Assembly: GCA_963556195.1 (NCBI GenBank)
Contig: OY744517.1
Coordinates: 142,708,847-142,772,846 of the forward strand
Direction of reading: 5' to 3'
Length of the DNA stretch: 64,000 nucleotides
From: Sepiola atlantica
Taxonomy: Eukaryota > Mollusca > Cephalopoda > Sepiida > Sepiolidae
The position numbers were made by a program, and so were the translations under genes. Under the pieces are notes generated by a model, which worked only from the letters and a program-made list of their open reading frames with translations, did not search any database and was not told the DNA's origin. Below are positions 21,197 to 32,732 of the stretch, one piece after another. How positions within the stretch are numbered: the stretch's first letter is position 1; each line of letters opens with the position of its first letter.

Positions 21197-21305
21197 CTGA
21201 TGGTAAGAAGCCGAGCTTCATAATACTTGGATCGGGTTCGAATCGTCTGACCGGCAGTACGGTTACATAATTGCCATACTGATGAGTGTAGATAAAAACA
21301 CGAAA
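21197..21305 (+). repeat. tRNA-related repeat, copy 2
   Basis: GGCCTGATGGTAAGAAG (A-box-like), a TTCATAA segment in anticodon-loop position (CAT) and GGGTTCGAATCGTC (B-box-like) lie within about 60 bp, so a tRNA-Met-like head is possible. No full cloverleaf pairs, so it is not a functional tRNA gene. It lies 332 bp after copy 1. Confidence 0.55.
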
Positions 21306-21360
21306 CATATATATGTGTATGGATATTAAAAACATTTATTTATTAATTAATAATTATAAT

Positions 21361-21388
21361 ATACATATAGTAGATATATATATATAGT

Positions 21389-21454
<66 letters not shown>
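21361..21454. repeat. (TA)n microsatellite with TAGATA interruptions
   Basis: About 90 bases, with two TAGATA inserts near the left edge. Confidence 0.95.
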
Positions 21455-21458
<4 letters not shown>

Positions 21459-22049
21459 ATTAACTTCCATATTGTTCCGATGCCATACTTAGCAATATAT
21501 CTTCATTTACTTTTTAAGATCGGTTTTTACTTAGTTTCTTAGAATTACCCGATGTTCTTCTAATATTTATACTAATGTTCCAGCTGCACATAGGTTGTTT
21601 CGGAGAATGAAAAGTCAGGGTGTAACAGAACAGCAAATTCTCAGTCTTAGAGATAAACTTCAAGTACGTTATCCGGAGACAGAAGATAGATTTGAATTTG
21701 AAATAGTAATGCTTAAGGATATACAGTAGACAATAAAATTTGTGAGTTATTTAGTAAGATATTGCGGGCGACCCATGGAACGCTTACTTTTTAATAAACA
21801 CCTGGTTCTACAATGTGATTTGTGAAAGCACTTTAAGCTTACATGCAGTTAAGTAACAGACCATATTCCATGTGTCAAGTAGAAACTTTCATTAGTTTGC
21901 TAGCTTGAATTGCCAGCCTTAATCAGTGCGCTTTTCACACAATTGTTAATCTTTATTAGAAAAATTATAAAGCTGAGTATAGGATTGAGGTCATAATATT
22001 TACTACATTTGCTCTTCGTGATTATGGTCATGTGTATTTTTGAATATGG

Positions 22050-22050
<1 letters not shown>
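21455..22050. other. No gene recognised
   Basis: No frame above 60 codons apart from one extended by the adjoining TA tract; no repeat partner noticed. Confidence 0.55.

Positions 22051-22115
<65 letters not shown>
22051..22115. repeat. (TA)n microsatellite
   Basis: About 65 bases of TA abutting the next hairpin element. Confidence 0.97.
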
Positions 22116-22120
<5 letters not shown>

Positions 22121-22253
22121 AAGTTAAAAAAATATTTATGGCAATTAAGCTACACAGAAGCTTCCGCGTTTCATCCCCGTAAAAAATCATCATGCTAACG
22201 ATTTAGCCTCTGTGTAGTTTAATTGACATAAATATATTTTCATAACGTACTAC
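22116..22253. mobile_element. Hairpin element, repeat family B, 138 bp
   Basis: Arms 22116-22161 and 22206-22253 are inverted (GTAGTAAGTT.. / ..AACGTACTAC) with several mismatches; the loop is about 44 bp. A solo right arm of the same family is at 2770-2817. Abuts (TA)n on the left. Confidence 0.65.
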
Positions 22254-22352
22254 CTAGCTCAACTCACGTATTGAGCACTATTGAAGCAAATGCTGAAAAT
22301 GAATACATAATATATCATATCTCCTTATAACATTTTATGTTGATACATGAGA

Positions 22353-22357
<5 letters not shown>

Positions 22358-22397
<40 letters not shown>
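22358..22397. repeat. (TA)n microsatellite
   Basis: About 40 bases of TA. Confidence 0.96.
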
Positions 22398-22400
<3 letters not shown>

Positions 22401-22442
22401 AAACCAGTTGGGTTACTTTTAAGCATCGCCAAGTGAAAAATA

Positions 22443-22652
22443 TGAAATCCGATTGAAAAACCAGATTTCGCGGTGCAAGATTTTATTTCAAATAAATTTC
22501 AAATAAATTTATTTAAAAAATTTTAATCATATATTTCGACATAACATTGAAGATGACATCTTATGTCGAAATATATGATTAAAAGAAAAAATATTTCATT
22601 TATTTGTAAAAAAATCTCACATCGTGTAATCTAGTTTTTCAATCTGATTTCA
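22443..22652. mobile_element. Foldback MITE, 210 bp
   Basis: Left arm 22443-22544 and right arm 22561-22652 pair along almost the whole element (TGAAATCCGATTGAAAAACC at the tip), leaving a 16-base loop. A few indels in the A/T runs. Flanked on the right by CA then TA repeat. Confidence 0.75.
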
Positions 22653-22734
22653 CACACACACACACATATATAATGAGTAGAGATTAATAAATTTACAACA
22701 TTATTTACTACAGTTCCACAAATTCAAGATCAAC

Positions 22735-22830
22735 ATCGGTTAGGTGTACGATCGTTTCTGAGAGTTTAAGAAATGGTTTTTATTTGCTCATTTTTTACAT
22801 CAATTCTAATATGCCACTTCTTCAGCCCCT
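22735..22830 (+). repeat. Dispersed repeat family A, copy 3 (diverged)
   Basis: TTAGGTGTACGATCGTTTCT and a CACTTCTTCAGCCCCTT block in family A order. Confidence 0.5.
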
Positions 22831-23050
22831 TCTACAAAAGGTCACAAATAGAAGTTCAGCAGAAAACATCAACATATTCTACTTATTTCACTAAAATATC
22901 ATATTTTACGAGAGAAAACGAAAAATACGTGTACCTTAAATTCTATTCGTTCAACCAATACTCAGGCTGACACCCGACAAAATATTTTTAGAGGGTCGAG
23001 GAGGATGAGATGACCGAGGAGGGACAGCACAAACCAGACCTCCACTAGAA

Positions 23051-23272
23051 GAGTGCGGAGAGTGTTGGGACCTTGGGGAGGCTTATTGCCACCCAAATCC
23101 TAAAGAAGACCAATGGTCCTTACCAGCGAGAAATCATGAGTAAGCGGCTGTTGTGATACCGAAAGTGGTTATCGAAAAGAGGTGAAGAATACTGGAAATC
23201 TGGAGAGGCTTGTTATCACCAAGACTCCAGGAAATACCACTGGTTGTTGTCTGTGAGCAATCATTGACGATG
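23051..23272 (+). repeat. About 128-bp direct duplication
   Basis: GAGAGTGTTGGGACCTTGGG..GGCTTATTGCCACC at 23059 is echoed as GAATACTGGAAATC..GGCTTGTTATCACC at 23187. A related GGATGCTTATTGTCGC block at 55517 also precedes an AAT microsatellite. Confidence 0.5.
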
Positions 23273-23305
23273 ATCTGTGTGAGAACGCCTAGTGAGTACA
23301 AGTAG

Positions 23306-23307
23306 TA

Positions 23308-23397
<90 letters not shown>

Positions 23398-23398
23398 G
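23306..23398. repeat. (AAT)n microsatellite
   Basis: About 30 AAT units. Confidence 0.97.
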
Positions 23399-24342
23399 TG
23401 AAAATAATAAATAATGATAAAAATATATTGGATATGATTCAAATAGAATATTAGGGGATAAGAAAAATGAAAAAATAAAAAATAGTAATAGCAATCAAAG
23501 AATATCGCAGTAATAATGAACATAACAAGGACAATAATTTTGTTACTGTCACTCGAACTGTATTAAATAAGAACAATATTGGGAGAGAGAACTTACACAA
23601 AAGTTTCAAAGGGATTAACACAATAAGTGAATGAAAGGGTTTACATATAAAAAATAACATGAAAAGCATTTTGCATAAACAGTTTACATAGAGGCAAAGA
23701 TATCACATATGATACAAAAACATTTTGAGAATGAAGAGCATAAATCAAACGAAAAAGAATGGAGAAAAGCACGTAGAAGTCCAGCTATACACGAAATTAT
23801 TTTCAAAGTTTTAAAACAGACCAACCGTAAATGAATAGGTTTTCCGAGAAATGATATTGGTAATTCAAATAAAGATGTTGTTTTCTCACATTGTATTCCA
23901 ATGGCTGGGATCTTATATCGGTCAATTAAAATCCGTCATCATTTTAAAGTTTTTACTGATAATGGAAGAGTTCTAGTTATTTGCAAGGATAGAACGTCGA
24001 ATGAGTCACAGATAGTGAATAACTTGGTCAATTCACCAGGCAGGGATTATTAACTAAGCGGTGCGGAAAAGGGGGTCGTCGTTGTTGGCTTAGCATGGAT
24101 ATAGGCGGCAAGAATTATTCAGACCGTTTTAGAAATATTCGAGGGGGAGGGGAAAAAGGGAGGAGGATTTTTTCGATCTCCTAAGGTAGGTAGGTAGCAG
24201 CGGGTAATGGGAGTAGAGTCAGAGAGATCCTATCCCTCTTCCAACTCTAAACCGACTGGTCACTCAGTAGTTAGCGGAAAATGACATGAGCTAGTTTAAA
24301 TCTAAGTATTTTCCAGAAATTCTAAAGAAATAAGAAAGTAAC
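23399..24342. other. No gene recognised
   Basis: AT-rich on the left, with a GA/GT-rich stretch around 24130-24240. No frame or repeat partner noticed. Confidence 0.55.
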
Positions 24343-24786
24343 AATCATGAGTGGAAAGATCAGTTCCAACAAGATCGTCTCATTAATATTTTTCCACTTA
24401 CTATTAAAACATTAGAGGGGGAATTAAATGTGTTGCTATAATCACTAACTTAGAAATATAGAAAATTATGACATTGAGTATATAAATTACAAAAATTATA
24501 AAATTATAAAGTGTACGAATAAAATAAATAAATGAAAAAATGAAAAAATATTGATTAATTTTGTTGCTTAAAAATGGTGTAGATGAAGAGACTCGATAAT
24601 ACCAATTTGTTGGTGTTGACTTTTTTGAACTTATGTACTCGATGATGAATATGCCATCATTTTGTATATTTCTAAGTTATCATAGTGATTAGAGCAACAC
24701 ATTTAATTACCCCAGTTTACTTTGATATTTTAACAGTAAGCGGAAAAATATTAATGAGTTGGAATTGATTTTTGAACTCATGATGT
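24343..24786. mobile_element. Long-TIR element, about 444 bp
   Basis: 24343-24480 matches the reverse complement of about 24650-24786 over blocks such as CATTAATATTTTTCC, AATTAAATGTGTTGCT, AATCACTA and AACTTAGAAATATA, with small indels. The centre is AT-rich and non-coding. Its right end meets a LINE C-terminal fragment. Confidence 0.65.
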
Positions 24787-25290
24787 ATGGAGTATTGTTG
24801 TCATATTTGGGCTGGTGAATCTCAGCCCTATTTGAGGGTTCTTAAAAAGGTGCAGAAACGTATCTGGAATTTTATTGGCTCTACCCTTTGTTCTTCTCTA
24901 CACCCTCTCTCTCACAGACGTGATGTTGCTAGTCTCAGTCTTTTTTATAAGTACTATTATGTCATTTGTTCTTCGGAATCGTGTTATCTATGCTCTGCTT
25001 CTTTTGTTCCAGCTCGTTTCACACGTTGGTCTAGAGGTCTCCATCAATTCGCTGTTTTGATACCTCATTGTAATACAGCTTCATATTCAAGTAGCTTCTT
25101 TCCAAGAACTACAGACTCGTGGAACTCTCTTCCTGCTGACGGGTTTCCTTCATGCTATCGCTTTGGTCTTTTCAAGACTAAGGCCAATAAGCGTCTCCTG
25201 TCTTTGCGATGATCAAATTTTGTTCTTGTTAGCTCCTTACATCAAGTTGCTTCATGCCTTGTCTGGGGCGATTTTGATAAAAAATATATA
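24787..25290 (+). pseudogene. LINE family 2 C-terminal ORF and 3' UTR fragment
   Basis: A 141-codon open frame (24787-25212) starts MEYCCHIWAG and carries LSHRRDVASLSLFYKYYY and FFPRTTDSWNSLPADGFPS, the post-RT C-terminal region of APE-type (jockey/CR1-like) LINEs. The 3' UTR has TAGCTCCTTACATCAAG and GTCTGGGGCGATTT. The RT catalytic part is missing (5' truncated). It differs from the 25580 and 31518 copies, so it may be a sister subfamily. Confidence 0.75.
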
Positions 25291-25453
25291 ATAGCTCTGG
25301 TTGACCCTTACCATAGAGCTGATTTTAATACATGTAGTATTTATTAATATCTGATGGACTTAATGGACTTCACCTGTCATCTATGTATCTTTAAGGCGTT
25401 GTTGTTCTTGGTTTAGTCAGGATACTATCCCAGTCTAAGTATTTTATTTTACT

Positions 25454-25454
<1 letters not shown>

Positions 25455-25527
<73 letters not shown>
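25455..25527. repeat. (TA)n microsatellite
   Basis: About 70 bases of TA. Confidence 0.97.
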
Positions 25528-25529
<2 letters not shown>

Positions 25530-25579
25530 TGTACATCCTTCATAAAAAACTTACGGACGTAAATTACGTCAAGCCCGAT

Positions 25580-26797
25580 CTACTACGAACATCCTAACGG
25601 TCATCTCTGAATGCATACATCATACATTGGACAAAGCAGGTGAAGCTAGGACAGTAGCGCTTTATATATCCAAGGCCGTTGACAAGGTATGGCATGAAGA
25701 GCTTCTAAAAATACGCTCATATGGTATTACTGGGCAAATATTTAATATAATTAAATCCTTCCTAACCAAAAGAAAGATCCAAGTTGTCCTCGATGGCCGT
25801 TCATCTAAGCAACATGACATAAATGCTGGTGTACCCCAGGGATCTATCCTTGGACCTTTATTGTTCCTGATCTTCATAAAAGATCTCCCTGATGATATTG
25901 AGTCTGAGATTGGTATATTTGCTGACGACACCATGCTTAACTCTCGTCATGTGGGGAAATGACCTCTAGACTGTGGTTGATTAGGGTCATAAATGGTTGG
26001 TAACTTTTAATGCCGCAAAGCTTCTTTCCTTCAATAACTACAAGAAACCTCTTCAACCACCGATTGTCATGGCAAATAACACCCTATCTGAGACTTCAAC
26101 ATTCAAACTCCTCGACCAAACTTTCACAGGTAACATAAATGGAAACAAATACACTGAAGACATTGCCAAGGCTGCAGCAAAGAAGGTGTGCTCCCTCTAC
26201 CGTGCTAGTAAACTCCTCACACCAGACATTATCCTGTATCTCTACAAAGCCACTATCTGCCCATGCATGGAGTATTGTTGCCACATCTGGGTTGATGCAT
26301 CATCCACTAGTCTCTCTCTGTTAGACAAGTTCAAAAGAAAGTGTCGCCAACTTGATAGGTCCCTCACTATCAACCAAGCTCCAGCCCCTGTCCCATCGCC
26401 GCAATGTTGCTTCTCTGTGCTTGTTTCACAAATACTTCAATGGATTGTGCTCTGATGAACTGGCTGCTCTCGTGCCCCCTCGACGTAAATACACTAGACC
26501 AACCCGACAATCAGCTAAATCCCATCCATTCACTATGAAGGTTTCCAGATGCCGGAGAGCCTTCTACTCCAAAAGCTTCTTTCCTCGTGCTGCCGACCTC
26601 TGGAACTCCCTTCTTGCTCCCTGTTTTCCTGACGGTACCGACATGCAGACATTTAAAACTAATGTGAACAAGCATCTCGCTGTACAGTTCCTAATTTAGG
26701 ATGCCCCCCTAAACTTTCACTCTCATTCTAAATAGCCCCTTACGTCTACAGTAGCAACGTGCCTTGTTTGGGGTGAACTAAGTTAAAAAATATTACA
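25580..26797 (+). pseudogene. LINE family 2 copy A: RT half, C-terminus and 3' UTR
   Basis: Non-LTR reverse transcriptase fragment. A 111-codon frame (25627-25962) has VWHEELLKIRSYGI, INAGVPQGSILGPLLFLIF and FADDT (residues 98-102, the catalytic box). The first catalytic box, expected as DIS.AFD, reads YISKAVD, so that Asp is lost. After a stop, a second frame (25997-26455) and a third (26352-26699) carry MEYCCHIW, LSHRRNVASLCLFHKYF and FFPRAADLWNSLLAP. The 3' UTR ends with CCTTACGTCTACAG and TTGTTTGGGGTGAACTA. 5' truncated; about 90% like copy B by eye. Too broken to be active. Confidence 0.85.
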
Positions 26798-27337
26798 AAA
26801 CTAGAAATGCAATCAATCATAATAACTGTGAATAATAGTTTTTACAACGGTCGCGCCTATCATTTGATTATTGTATTATTATTTGTTAAGCTTATTTTTT
26901 ACTTATCTTTTTACAAAGATCACATTGACTGGCCAAGAAAAGTTAGAATATCAAAATTATACTTATTTATTGCATACTTTTAGTTTAGTATTTAGTTAAT
27001 GTCTAAATATATGTTAACTGTTTCTTTATCGAATCATCTTACGCCCTATCTGTCTAATGACATTTCTGTATACTGCGTAATTTTGCGAAAACTACCACAT
27101 GCAGTACTAGGAATATTTCTATTATCCCTTGATATTTAGTTGAAAATAGTGGCTAAGAGCAAAGTGTAGTATCTGTTCTTATGCTGAACTTGATCATTTT
27201 TGTTGCTTGTCAGTGAACAGAAGTTCCTTCTAAATTGAGGCAATTTATTTTTGTTGTTTCAATAAAGAGTACCCCTTTTTGGGGGGAACTGGATTTTCCC
27301 TGTGTCTAACTCTGCCCTCGTTGATACTTTCTAAGAT
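26798..27337. other. No gene recognised
   Basis: AT-rich sequence between a LINE tail and the 53-bp minisatellite. Confidence 0.6.
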
Positions 27338-27708
27338 GATGTAGTTTACGTATGTTTTCATACTTCCTGTGAAGTCGAATATACCTACATGATGTAGTTT
27401 ACGTATGTTTTCATACTTCCTGTGAAGTCGAATATACATACATGATGTAGTTTACGTATGTTTTCATACTTCCTGTGAAGTCGAATATACATACATGATG
27501 TAGTTTACGTATGTTTTCATACTTCCTGTGAAGTCGAATATACATACATGATGTAGTTTACGTATGTTTTCATACTTGTTGTGAAGTCGAATATGCATAC
27601 ATGATGTAGTTTACGTATGTTTTCATACTTCCTGTGAAGTCGAATATGCATACATGATGTAGTTTACGTATGTTTTCATACTTGTTGTGAAGTCGAATAT
27701 GCATACAT
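27338..27708. repeat. 53-bp minisatellite, seven units
   Basis: Units start GATGTAGTTTACGTATG at 27338, 27391, 27444, 27497, 27550, 27603 and 27656: exactly seven 53-bp units with no indels. Units 5 and 7 share a CTTGTTGTG variant while unit 6 has CTTCCTGTG, hinting at a two-unit higher-order step. 53 is not divisible by 3, so no continuous frame. Confidence 0.97.
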
Positions 27709-29320
27709 GATTTTATTGTTCTTCATTATCATAGTTATTTGTGTCTGTGTGTATTTTGCTATGAATAATTTGACAGTTTCCCCTTGTCCGTCTAAGTGCC
27801 ATATTACGTTTCGTCCATGTGCTTCTTATTTAGTTCTTGTAAAAAGCATGCTTGACGCTTTTCCATTTGATATTTCTGAATTGTTTGGCGACATTTCTTT
27901 TTTTCTCTGCTTTTTTTCTGTTAATAATGTTCCTATTCCTTGTTTGTGATCGCAGTATTTTTCTCATAAATGTCGGATACATTGTGTCTAATACGGAGTT
28001 TAATAGTGGTGTTTCTGTTTATCAAATTATTTTCTTGTATCTCATACGTTTATTTCTCCTTGTCCGTTCTCTTTCACCAGTATTCGGTCCTCAAAGATAA
28101 CATTTTCTGTAGAGTGAAAGTTGAATAAAGCTAAAATAAAAGCGCACACATAAAAAAATTATACGCCCGACCCTCGAATTGTATTAAAAATTATCCCAAA
28201 ACACGACGACTCCAACTCTCGTCAATCAAGTAACCCGACACAAAACGCCAACTCAATTACTTTCTTCATTTTCTCGCTTAACATTTGACGTATCGTAATG
28301 TTATCGTAACACACGGGGAGGAAAGTTTCTACTCTTTTTATTTCAACGAGAATCCGCCCATGCAAAACAATGGTAATTTGCATAAGCGGACTCTTATCCT
28401 CGCACATAAATAACAAGATTCTATCTTGTAATTGGAACACTCTGGAACGACGCACGGCGCGAACATTACTCTTTTACCTCGTGGACCCGTATTATGGGCT
28501 GCGACATTTTCTTTTGAACATTAATATTCTTTGTCCGATCCTTCCACCATACAATTAATTAATTTTATGCCCCGAATCCTTTTTATATGTATATTTCAAG
28601 TAATGCACATTTGTATTTTTTCTCTTTGATTTCATTACTGATGTGTATGTTTACGATGTGTATAGCTTGGAAGAGCGTGAAAGAGCAGAGTTGGATCTAC
28701 CCATGCTTCTTCTGCAGTCTTCCTTACCATTTGATCCTAAAATCAGGATTCCGAATTTAGATTGAAAATCGTTCAACGGAAAGAACGTTAGTACCACTGT
28801 TTATTTGGCTTTTAAGAAAGTTATTGGGATGGATTTTATGACTGAAGTCGATGGAGAAAACGTTAAACGTGGATAAACAGACAGAAAACACATGGTATTT
28901 GTTTTTTTATATATAAAAAGATGATGGTTGGCTCATATTGAAAGACGATAACCGCCCAACTAATTATCAGTCGCCAAAAATTGTCACACTTTCACACCCG
29001 GCATCGCTTGGCGTGCTCAAAGGTGCAATTGGTTCTGGATACGCAATTATATCCGTACTAATTATGATATGCCTCTTCAGTAAAGATTTTGTCTTGTACA
29101 CCAGCAGACTTTGCCACATAATATGCAAGTTGCATATTCTGGAGGATGCCACACAGAATATCGTGTATCGGCATATCTTGCTTTTGGGAGAGAATTGCGA
29201 TCACACGCATCGCACACCACAATTATCAGAATGGTAGAACCCAAATTCCTTTGAACAGAACACGTTTTTGCATAGCGCAATGAATTTTAATTTCTGAACG
29301 TTCCTCATTTTTATAATACT
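27709..29320. other. No gene recognised
   Basis: Contains several 60-99 codon frames (for example 28938-29237 plus, 28222-28455 minus), none with a motif I know. Codons at 28222-28455 are not obviously biased. A host exon cannot be excluded, but nothing supports one. Confidence 0.4.
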
Positions 29321-29321
29321 A

Positions 29322-29360
29322 CTAAACCATTCGTGACCCACTCGGTCAGTATTTGTTATA
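29322..29360 (-). mobile_element. Decayed Helitron-like 3' terminus
   Basis: The minus strand reads ACTGACCGAGTGGGTCACGA, then ATGGTTTAGT: the same hairpin-plus-tail layout as the intact end at 50371 (TGACCC..GGGTCACGGGTGGTCTAG|T), with TTAG in place of CTAG. Confidence 0.4.
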
Positions 29361-29589
29361 CTACAAAAATGTACTGACGTTGGTTGTATTTACGTGATTC
29401 GCCCTTTCTTTCACCATTTAAAACATTCATGTACATATTTAAAGTATTTCAGAATACATTGTGATGTTATGATAAACCCTTTCTCTTTCTTCCCTCTTTT
29501 CCTTCTTCTTGCTCTCTATCTTTTAATTATTTACCTGATTCGATTTCTCTCACTATTTCTCTTATCATTCGCCCTTCATGTGCATTAAA

Positions 29590-31183
29590 TAAAGAATTTA
29601 TTTCGAAATTGCGTACAGATTCTTTGGGAGCTTTGGATATGTGTGAAGGTACCTCTTATTTACCATTACTCTCAGGTCCAATCTGACCTAAAGTGGTAGT
29701 ACCTCTCACATTCCATATATAGGTTAAATAGAGTTTCCCCCGAGTACGACACTAGACTGCTCTAGACATCCTTGGTCAAGATGTCCACTTCTACTCAATC
29801 CCATCACCCGGAAATCCTTTTTTGACAGTCCCTTTTCCCTTTTACTCCCTTGCCTAACCTATTTCCAAATCCGATCAACTACTTAAGCTCTCCATACCCA
29901 ACCGCCCTGGGTATAACACAAAACTGCATTCAGTAGTAAAGCCCCAATTTGGGAGATTTGGGAACGGTGAAATCGCCCCTTAGTTACTACTACTCTCGAT
30001 CCACTCTGACTCGAATTTGTACGAGCTATGAGGACCTAATCTATGAATTAAATAGAAACTATCGTTTACAGAATATTTATTTATAAAATACATGCCTACA
30101 AAAATGAATCTACAAAACAATCGTATATACAACATGTTTTACGGTTTAAGTATAAAATGACCCAACGGTGGTTGATATTTTATGGAAGTACTTTCAGACA
30201 AAGCAGTCACTTGATGTAAGGAGCTACAAAGAATGGAATATGATTAAGTTCCATAATATCAAAAAGGTAGAGGAAGATAGAATCATTTCAAAACAAGTTA
30301 TTCATTTAACTAGCAGAGACAAATTCAGAGGGAGGAAAAATAATCGAACCTAAAGCCGAAACATTAGCAGTGACTGACTCATCTTCGCCTGAAATACCTC
30401 AAGGGTCACACATCTATGTGCAACATGGTACTTGATAACAGCCCAACATTTATCAGGTAGACTCTCAATGAGTTACCTCTGAATTCGGTCTCTTGTACTA
30501 TCATCCGGGAAAGTGTCGACCAGTAAAACACTATGACCTCGCTCTCTACCAAGGATACTTAACTACCTACAGTATCTGTGAGTTATCAGACAACCCAAGC
30601 CTTCAACCCCCTGGATTCATCGAAACGCTAGCCAAATGGTAAGCCCTTTAAGAGCCCAAATAGAGAAAGAAGGGGTTATAAAGTCGGCTAACAAAAAGTC
30701 TACCCATAAACTGGTTGATTGGCTGGCCAGAAACCGGTGTTTTGATCGCGGCACCATCACCAGATGAAATATATATACATTCTCTTCTAATCGGTAAAAC
30801 GACAACTAACTACTCCAATCCGGTTCTTGGTATGACGTTGGATTAAATCCGGCGATGAGACCCCAATACAGGGCTTTAGAGAGTTCAGAGTCGCCATTTA
30901 TTTGCACCCACTTTGATCTGGAGTGATCGTACATGTCCGGGTTCCATTTATTGTTAATTAGAATCTGTCCTTAGTATGATATTGAACTGAATCCACAGTG
31001 CGGTCCTATTTCGGTGAGTGTGAAGTCATCACTTAGTTGCCATGACTCCAACGTTCATTCTGACCTGGAGTGGTAGTACCTGACAAGGCCCGATATATAG
31101 TTTAAATAGAAACTCTCATTTACAGACTTTTTGGAGTTTACAAAGTATAAGTTTACAAAAAATCTATAAATATTTGAAGATGC
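29590..31183. repeat. Old degenerate repeats, no gene
   Basis: Phrases such as TCTGACCTGGAGTGGTAGTA, GGTTAAATAGA and CTCTCATTTACAGA recur with drift near 29680, 30000, 30920 and 31070. Frames of about 60 codons only. Looks like several aged copies of one short repeat. Confidence 0.5.
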
Positions 31184-31506
31184 TACTGGTCAAGCTTTTG
31201 AATCAGACAAAACCGACTTTTACCGTAAACAGTCGGAAAAAGCCGAATGAAAACGAACCTGTGTCAAAATCTAAACGGGGCAGCGTTCCTACAGAAATAA
31301 TAATGAAACAACATTTAACGATAAAAACACTCACCGTATGCTTATTTTCATGAAAATAATTTATTTTTTGACGAAAAAAATTAATTAAATTATAATCTTT
31401 TCTTTTTAACCAAATTTAATTTATTTTCGGTACTGGTCCAGCTTTTGAACCAGACAAAAACCGAACCGGTTTATTTTTACTCTAACCTAACCCTAAGCTA
31501 AATATA

Positions 31507-31517
31507 ACATAACCTTA
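31507..31517 (+). repeat. Candidate LINE target-site duplication, left
   Basis: AACATAACCTT, identical to 34246-34256, on the 5' side of the LINE copy B insertion. Local sequence is rich in TAACC phrases, so chance is possible. Confidence 0.5.
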
Positions 31518-31539
31518 AACTAAAACTTTTCTCCTAACA

Positions 31540-32288
31540 AACTCCCCGGATATCCTAGCACTAAGTGAAACAAACCTTCAATCCTCAATCTCTTTTCACC
31601 ACTTTGATATGACTGATTACCTTCCACTCTACCGTAAGGACTCTGACAAACATATGCACGGGCTATGAGTTTATGTTCGGAACACCCTCCCCTTAACTAG
31701 AGAACCTAGGTTAGAATCAGAGGATCAAGCCTACACGTACTTTAGATTGACTTTACATCAGAGAGTTAGTTACTTATATTTCTTATACCCTTCTCCTTCG
31801 ACCCAGGACTGCTTGACTCTGTCTCTGAAAGCTTGGATAGAGCACTCTCACTCGACTCGAATGCCCAAATACATGTATTTGGGGATTTTAATGCACACCA
31901 CCGTGACTGGCTGGGATTTTCCAGTGTTACTGATGCAGCTGGGAACTCTACGTTTAATTTCTCCTCAGCTCACGACCTATCACAGATAGTCACTTTTCCG
32001 ACCCGTCTTCCTGATCGTGCGGATCAGCAAGCCTCACTTCTCGACCTGTTCTTGACCTCACTACCCGAGGCTTGTGTGGCGAATGCCCATAGCCCGCTCG
32101 GAAACTCTGATCACGTTGTGGTAATGATACTTATCACCTTAAAAACTCGTCCAAAAGCTGAAGAGCCGCTGCTCAAAACGACGAGAAACTATGAGCAGGC
32201 TGATTTTGAATCCCTTAGGATCACATCAACGACGCCCCATGGAGTGAAACCTTTTCACTCCCTGCTGATCAATGTGCAAATTAGATAA
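31540..32288 (+). pseudogene. LINE copy B: AP-like endonuclease domain
   Basis: In order, with one frame change: DILALSET (catalytic Glu motif), YLYFLYPSPS, then in a 151-codon frame (31833-32288) VFGDFNAHHRDW (Asp/Asn motif), IVTFPTRLPD, LLDLFLTS and SPLGNSDHVVV (the SDH motif). This is the full APE endonuclease signature, which nicks target DNA for target-primed reverse transcription. An in-frame TGA after the HMHGL segment and a frameshift near 31830 break it. Confidence 0.85.
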
Positions 32289-32361
32289 CTGAATAGGTCA
32301 AAGTAGGCATTGATGCATATGTGCCCACGCGAAAATTGTTCAGCAAACCTTACTCTCCTCA

Positions 32362-32550
32362 GTGTTCACCTCAAAATGTGCAGCTGCTATTGCTGAGAGG
32401 CAGAAGGCATTTCGAAAATTCGGCCGCCATAAGTCAATTGGGAATAGCCAGAAATTTATAGAGGCAAGAAATGGTTGCAAAGTAGTGATAGATGAAGTAA
32501 AGAGAAGGTATACAGAATTAACCAAAAACGCATTCAGTCACAGAAACTAG
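32362..32550 (+). pseudogene. LINE copy B: linker between endonuclease and RT
   Basis: Frame with AERQKAFRKFGRH and FIEARNGCKVVIDEVKRRY, the basic KA...A...K helical linker usual between APE and RT in this LINE group. Confidence 0.6.
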
Positions 32551-32732
32551 GCACTAGTGATTTCTGGAAAATCTACAATAGTGTGATGAACAATGGACAA
32601 TCAACAATTCCCCCGCTATCAAATCACAACGATGTTATTTGCACGGTAACTGATAAGGCTGATCTACTTGCCCAGCGTTTCGCCTAAAACTCCACTTTAG
32701 ACTAAGCAAACCACACCCTCCCTAAATTCCCA

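Noticed and set aside
23134..23523. Poly-Tyr / poly-Leu proteins from the AAT tract
   Set aside because: Pure AAT translation; the same for 37824-38025, 38321-38627, 54261-54515 and 55535-55726.
25662..25934. Minus-strand frame opposite the RT (also 33301-33486 and 33380-33667)
   Set aside because: Shadow of the LINE reverse-transcriptase coding strand.
27338..27708. CRISPR-like array
   Set aside because: Units are contiguous 53-bp tandem copies without variable spacers, in a eukaryotic context.
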